The notes beneath the pieces are model-generated. The model was not told where the DNA came from. It did no database searches and saw only the letters and a program-made list of their open reading frames with translations. A DNA stretch of 37,668 nt from Endomicrobiaceae bacterium. Its GTDB lineage: Bacteria > Elusimicrobiota > Endomicrobiia > Endomicrobiales > Endomicrobiaceae. Position 1 is the stretch's first letter, and every line of letters starts with the position of its first letter. The DNA lies in contig JAQVBD010000012.1 of NCBI GenBank assembly GCA_028690485.1, forward strand, positions 1 to 37,668, given 5' to 3'. Positions 34,084-37,668 of this stretch are shown piece by piece. The position numbers and the translations under genes are program-made.

Positions 34084-34110
34084 TTAGCACTGTTAGTAAT
34101 TGAGTGCTAA
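34084..34110 (+). promoter_or_regulatory. CIRCE operator (HrcA-binding site)
   Basis: TTAGCACTG, nine bases, GAGTGCTAA: the canonical CIRCE inverted repeat with a single deviation, the last base of the left arm (G for C). It starts immediately after the -10 hexamer, so it covers the likely transcription start. Bound HrcA would block transcription, giving autoregulated heat-shock control of the operon it precedes. Confidence 0.95.
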
Positions 34111-34138
34111 AAAAGTTATTTAATATGGATGAAAAATT

Positions 34139-35191
34139 ATGAGACAAGTTGCCGAAAACATTTTAAAGGAAAGAAAATCCAGGGTTTTACATGCTGTTAT
34201 TCATGAGTATATAAAAACAGGCAAACCTGTAGGCTCTAGTTCTCTTGAAAAAGGCTATAATTTCAATCTATCACCTGCAACTTTGAGAAGTTTAATGGCA
34301 GAACTTGAAAAGGATGGATTTTTAACTCATCCTCACACATCTGCAGGCAGAATTCCTACAGATGCAGGATACAGGGCTTATGTCGATTCATTAATAGAGT
34401 TACAAAGACTTGCTGTTGAAGAAGAAGAAATAATTAAAAAAGAATACGAGAAAAAGACTAAAGAAATAGATAGTTTATTATCTCAGACATCTAAAATTTT
34501 ATCAGGTCTTTCAAATTATACCGGTTTTGTTATGGCTCCAAAAGCAAAAAACAATGAAATTAGAAATATAGAGTTAATACAAATATCTAGTGAGCAAATT
34601 TTAGTAGTTTTACTTACAAAAACAGGGCTTGTCAGACATAAAATGATAAATATTAGCATCGATAGTGATGATTTATACGAATTGAAGCATTTTTTAAATA
34701 GTAAATTAAGAGGAATATCTTTAGAAGAAGCAAGCAAAAGAATTATTGTTGAAGTTCAGAAATATCAGTCAAAACAACAAGATATGTTTAAATTAGCAGG
34801 ATATATAAGTAATGTCATAGACAGTATACAAGATGATATTTATATGAATGGGGCATCAAATGTTTTAGCGATTCCGGATTTTAATGATTTTGAGTCTGCA
34901 AGATGTTTAATGAACTTAAATGAACACAAAGACAGATTAATAGAGATAATAGGAAAAGATTTAGATATATCAAGTATAAAAGTACAAATTGGCGGAGAAG
35001 GTAATAGTGCAGAATTAAAAGATTTAAGTGTTATAACGACATCATATTCAGATGGTAATAAGACAATAGGTGTGTTAGGTATAATTGGTCCGAAACGAAT
35101 GGAATATGACAAAATGATGGCTCTTGTGAATTCTGTATCAAAAATAGTAAATGGTTTTTTATTAAAAATGGGAGAAGACAGCGATGACTAA
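34139..35191 (+). CDS. hrcA: Heat-inducible transcription repressor HrcA
   Basis: A 350-residue repressor. The N-terminal winged-helix domain reads 'RKSRVLHAVIHEYIKTGKPVGSSSLEK', noted here by its blocks 'VIHEYIKTGKPVGSSSL', 'SPATLRSLMAELEKDGFL' and 'HTSAGRIPTDAGYRAYVD', all diagnostic of HrcA. The GAF-like C-terminal part follows ('RLIEIIGKDLDISSIKVQIG', 'VLGIIGPKRMEYDKMMALV'). HrcA with GroEL's help binds CIRCE, present 28 bases upstream, so it is autoregulated. GGA at 34127-34129 precedes the ATG; grpE overlaps its end by 8 bases. Confidence 0.97.
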   Translation: MRQVAENILKERKSRVLHAVIHEYIKTGKPVGSSSLEKGYNFNLSPATLRSLMAELEKDGFLTHPHTSAGRIPTDAGYRAYVDSLIELQRLAVEEEEIIKKEYEKKTKEIDSLLSQTSKILSGLSNYTGFVMAPKAKNNEIRNIELIQISSEQILVVLLTKTGLVRHKMINISIDSDDLYELKHFLNSKLRGISLEEASKRIIVEVQKYQSKQQDMFKLAGYISNVIDSIQDDIYMNGASNVLAIPDFNDFESARCLMNLNEHKDRLIEIIGKDLDISSIKVQIGGEGNSAELKDLSVITTSYSDGNKTIGVLGIIGPKRMEYDKMMALVNSVSKIVNGFLLKMGEDSDD

Positions 35192-35792
35192 TGAAAATGG
35201 AAAAAATGAAGAAAAAATAGCAGAGGGAGAAAAACAAGAAGTTATTGAAGATATTGAAAATATTGCAAGAGAAGAAAAATTATCAGAGCTTGATATTTTA
35301 AAACAATCTGTTGAAGAAAAACAGAAATTAGCAGATGAATATTATGACCAGCTTTTAAGATTAAAGGCAGATTTTGAAAATTTCAGAAGAAGAGCTGAAA
35401 AAGAAAAACAGGATTTTTTAAATTGGGGAAGAGAAAAGATTCTTCTCAAACAAATCAGTATTTATGATGTTTTTCAGCATGCTATGCAAAGTGTCAGGTC
35501 CGGGCAAAATCTTGAAAGTATAAGAGTAGGTCTGGAAATGATAAATTGTGAATTTGAAAAAATGTTAAAAGAGGAAGGAGTTGAAAAAATAGATTGTATG
35601 GATAAACAATTTGATCCAAATTTTTGCGAAGCATTAGAGCAAGTTGAATCAGAAGATGAAGAAGGTAAAATACTCGGGGTTTATCAACAAGGGTATAAAT
35701 TGAATGGTAAATTAATGAGACCTGCAAGAGTCAAAGTAGCAAAATGTAAAGAAAAAACAAAAGAAGAACAACAAGAAAATACAGAAAAATAA
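35184..35792 (+). CDS. grpE: Nucleotide exchange factor GrpE
   Basis: A 202-residue DnaK co-chaperone. An acidic, charged N-terminal tail and long coiled coil (about 1-75, '[20 protein letters not shown]' being the family core) lead into the head domain with '[15 protein letters not shown]', '[21 protein letters not shown]', 'FDPNFCEAL' and the closing '[20 protein letters not shown]'. GGAG at 35171-35174 precedes the ATG inside hrcA. Gene order hrcA-grpE-dnaK is classical. Confidence 0.96.
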   Translation: MTNENGKNEEKIAEGEKQEVIEDIENIAREEKLSELDILKQSVEEKQKLADEYYDQLLRLKADFENFRRRAEKEKQDFLNWGREKILLKQISIYDVFQHAMQSVRSGQNLESIRVGLEMINCEFEKMLKEEGVEKIDCMDKQFDPNFCEALEQVESEDEEGKILGVYQQGYKLNGKLMRPARVKVAKCKEKTKEEQQENTEK

Positions 35793-35817
35793 AATATGTG
35801 TAAATAGGAGGAGTATT

Positions 35818-37668
35818 ATGTCAAAGATTATCGGTATAGATTTAGGTACATCTAACTCAGCAGCAGCAATTATGGAAGGTGGTAAAGTTACACTTATACC
35901 TTCTGCAGAAGGTACGACACTTGGCGGGAAAGCATTTCCATCTTATGTTGCATTTACAAAAGACGGACAGCTTTTAGTTGGTGAACCGGCAAGAAGACAA
36001 GCAGTAACAAATCCGGAAGGGACAGTTTCAGCATTTAAAAGAAAGATGGGTGAAGATTATAAATATCAAATAAATGGTAAAGAATTTACACCTCAACAGT
36101 TGTCAGGTTTTATATTACAAAAAATTAAAAAAGATGCAGAAGCATATTTAGGAACAAAAGTTGAAAAAGCAGTTATTACAGTTCCTGCATATTTTAATGA
36201 TCATCAAAGACAAGCAACAAAAGATGCAGGTGCTATTGCAGGTCTTGAAGTTGTCAGACTTGTTAATGAACCAACAGCAGCATCACTTGCTTATGGTATA
36301 GATAAAGTTGGTAAAGAACAAAAAATATTGGTGTTTGACCTTGGCGGTGGAACATTAGATGTAACTATTATGGAAATGGGAACAGAAGGAACTTTTGAAG
36401 TATTATCAACATCAGGTGATACAAAACTTGGTGGTACTGATATGGATAAAGCATTAATAGATTATATTGCTGATACATTTAAGAAAGAAAATGGTATAGA
36501 TATAAGAAATGACAAAATGGCAGTTCAAAGACTTCAAGAAGCAGCAGAAAAAGCTAAGATTGAACTTTCAAATATTCTTGAAACAGACTTAAATCTTCCA
36601 TTTATTACAGCAGATTCTAACGGTCCAAAACATTTAGCAATGAAGCTCTCAAGAGCTACATTAGATAATTTGGTAGGTCCAATAGTACAAAGATGTAAGC
36701 CGTCAATAGATCAGGCTCTTGGTGATGCAAAACTTACAGTATCCGGCTTAACAAGAGTTATACTTGTTGGTGGTCCTACAAGAATGCCTATCGTTCAAAA
36801 ATTTGTTGAGGATTATGTCGGTAAAATTGTAGAAAGAGGAATAGACCCAATGGAATGTGTATGTAACGGTGCAGCTATTCAGGCAGCCGTTCTTACAGGT
36901 GAAGTAAAGGATATTCTTTTACTTGATGTTACACCTCTTACATTAGGATTAGAAACTCTTGGAAATGTTAGAACACCTATTATTGATAGAAACACAACAG
37001 TTCCTGTTAAAAAATCACAAATTTTTTCAACAGCACAAGATAATCAGCCTGGTGTAGAAGTTCATGTATTACAAGGCGAAAGACCAATGGCAAAAGATAA
37101 TGTTTCTTTAGGCAGATTTATGCTTGATGGTATTCCACCGGCTCCAAGAGGAGTTCCACAAATTGAAGTTACATTTGATATAGATGCCAGCGGTATTTTA
37201 CATGTATCTGCAAAAGATTTAGGTACAGGTAAAGAACAATCTATTAAGATTTCTGCATCTACAAAACTTTCAAAAGATGAAATTGATAAATTTGTTAAAG
37301 AAGCAGAACAATATGCTGATGATGATAAAAAGAGAAAAGAAGAGATAGAAGTTAAAAATGAAGCTGATAATTTAGTCTATGCTACTGAAAAGAGTTTGAA
37401 AGAACATGGCGATAAAATTTCAGCTGATGAAAGACTTAAAGTTGAACAAGCTATCAATGATACAAAAGAAGCTATAAAGACTAACGATCTTGATAAAATA
37501 AAAGATTCTAAAGAAAAACTTTCAACAGCATCACATAAACTTGCTGAAGAAGTTTACAAAAATGCACAACAACAGCAACAGGCAGGTCAAGCAGGACAAG
37601 CTAATGCTGGAGGATGTGCAGATGGTAGTTGCGGTTCTCAACAGGCAGGAGCGGAAGGACAGCAACAG
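35818..37668 (+). CDS. dnaK: Molecular chaperone DnaK (Hsp70), 3' partial
   Basis: 617 residues are visible with no stop, so only the extreme C-terminus is missing. '[19 protein letters not shown]' and '[17 protein letters not shown]' are the phosphate loops, '[20 protein letters not shown]' and '[12 protein letters not shown]' connect them, and '[16 protein letters not shown]' begins the substrate-binding domain. The region '[15 protein letters not shown]' (about 76-90) lacks the ~23-residue insert found in proteobacterial DnaK, and '[11 protein letters not shown]' (36-46) resembles archaeal and Gram-positive forms. The tail is Q/G-rich with C600 and C605 ('[10 protein letters not shown]'). 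AGGAGG at 35806-35811 is an ideal ribosome-binding site. Regulated by the CIRCE element ahead of hrcA. Confidence 0.97.
   Translation, partial: MSKIIGIDLGTSNSAAAIMEGGKVTLIPSAEGTTLGGKAFPSYVAFTKDGQLLVGEPARRQAVTNPEGTVSAFKRKMGEDYKYQINGKEFTPQQLSGFILQKIKKDAEAYLGTKVEKAVITVPAYFNDHQRQATKDAGAIAGLEVVRLVNEPTAASLAYGIDKVGKEQKILVFDLGGGTLDVTIMEMGTEGTFEVLSTSGDTKLGGTDMDKALIDYIADTFKKENGIDIRNDKMAVQRLQEAAEKAKIELSNILETDLNLPFITADSNGPKHLAMKLSRATLDNLVGPIVQRCKPSIDQALGDAKLTVSGLTRVILVGGPTRMPIVQKFVEDYVGKIVERGIDPMECVCNGAAIQAAVLTGEVKDILLLDVTPLTLGLETLGNVRTPIIDRNTTVPVKKSQIFSTAQDNQPGVEVHVLQGERPMAKDNVSLGRFMLDGIPPAPRGVPQIEVTFDIDASGILHVSAKDLGTGKEQSIKISASTKLSKDEIDKFVKEAEQYADDDKKRKEEIEVKNEADNLVYATEKSLKEHGDKISADERLKVEQAINDTKEAIKTNDLDKIKDSKEKLSTASHKLAEEVYKNAQQQQQAGQAGQANAGGCADGSCGSQQAGAEGQQQ

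Overview
The window is a very AT-rich, gene-dense bacterial chromosome segment. All genes are in tightly packed operons and no gene-free stretch exceeds about 250 bases. A secretin, a PilM/N/O platform and a phosphoethanolamine-transferase-like sulfatase point to a cell with an outer membrane (diderm). The DnaK is nevertheless the short-insert type usual in Gram-positives and archaea, and the GDP-mannose pyrophosphorylase/phosphomannomutase fusion is a type shared with cyanobacteria and several diderm phyla. An AT-rich Elusimicrobiota- or Melainabacteria-like organism would fit, but this is an impression; no marker gene here settles it.

Layout. (1) 1-1374: the 3' part of a sulfatase-family transferase with a GDPD/menorin-like C-terminal domain. 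(2) 1510-5165, + strand: a nuclease-rich operon of PIN-PhoH ATPase, PHP phosphoesterase and DUF2779 RecB-like/DEDD nuclease. (3) 10935-5205, - strand: a housekeeping operon thrC, DUF3467, cinA, ruvX, NYN-domain nuclease, mltG, cysteine desulfurase. (4) 11113-22794, + strand, starting at a perfect-consensus promoter: a type IV pilus / type II secretion-like operon with PilB, PilC, four minor pilins resembling GspH-I-J-K, PilM, PilN, a PilO with a PilP/GspB-like C-terminus and a secretin. A stand-alone receiver protein, a secreted helical-repeat protein and a TMTC-like GT-C membrane glycosyltransferase follow. (5) 22874-34037, + strand: the nucleotidyltransferase/degenerate-phosphomannomutase fusion, a true phosphohexomutase, DUF502, hisS, then a compact Tad (Flp) pilus module: TadE, Flp pilin, CpaB, a TadZ-like/TadA fusion, TadB, TadC. 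(6) 34055-end: the heat-shock operon hrcA-grpE-dnaK behind a consensus promoter whose -10 box abuts a CIRCE operator; dnaK runs off the right edge.

How it fits together. Regions 4 and 5 encode two pilus machines side by side. The PilB/PilC/PilM-Q set has the tip pilins and the only secretin, but no major pilin, PilT or prepilin peptidase here. The Tad set has its pilin, pseudopilin, ATPase and platform proteins, but no secretin or prepilin peptidase. Either the missing parts are elsewhere or some are shared. The most unusual items are the TadZ-TadA fusion, the PilO-PilP/GspB-like fusion, the glycosyltransferase and receiver protein inside the pilus operon, the degenerate phosphomannomutase domain beside an intact one, and the DnaK with a cysteine-bearing Q/G-rich tail.

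No rRNA, tRNA, CRISPR array, insertion sequence or attachment site was seen. Most stops are followed closely by the next start, and convincing GC-rich terminators are absent.
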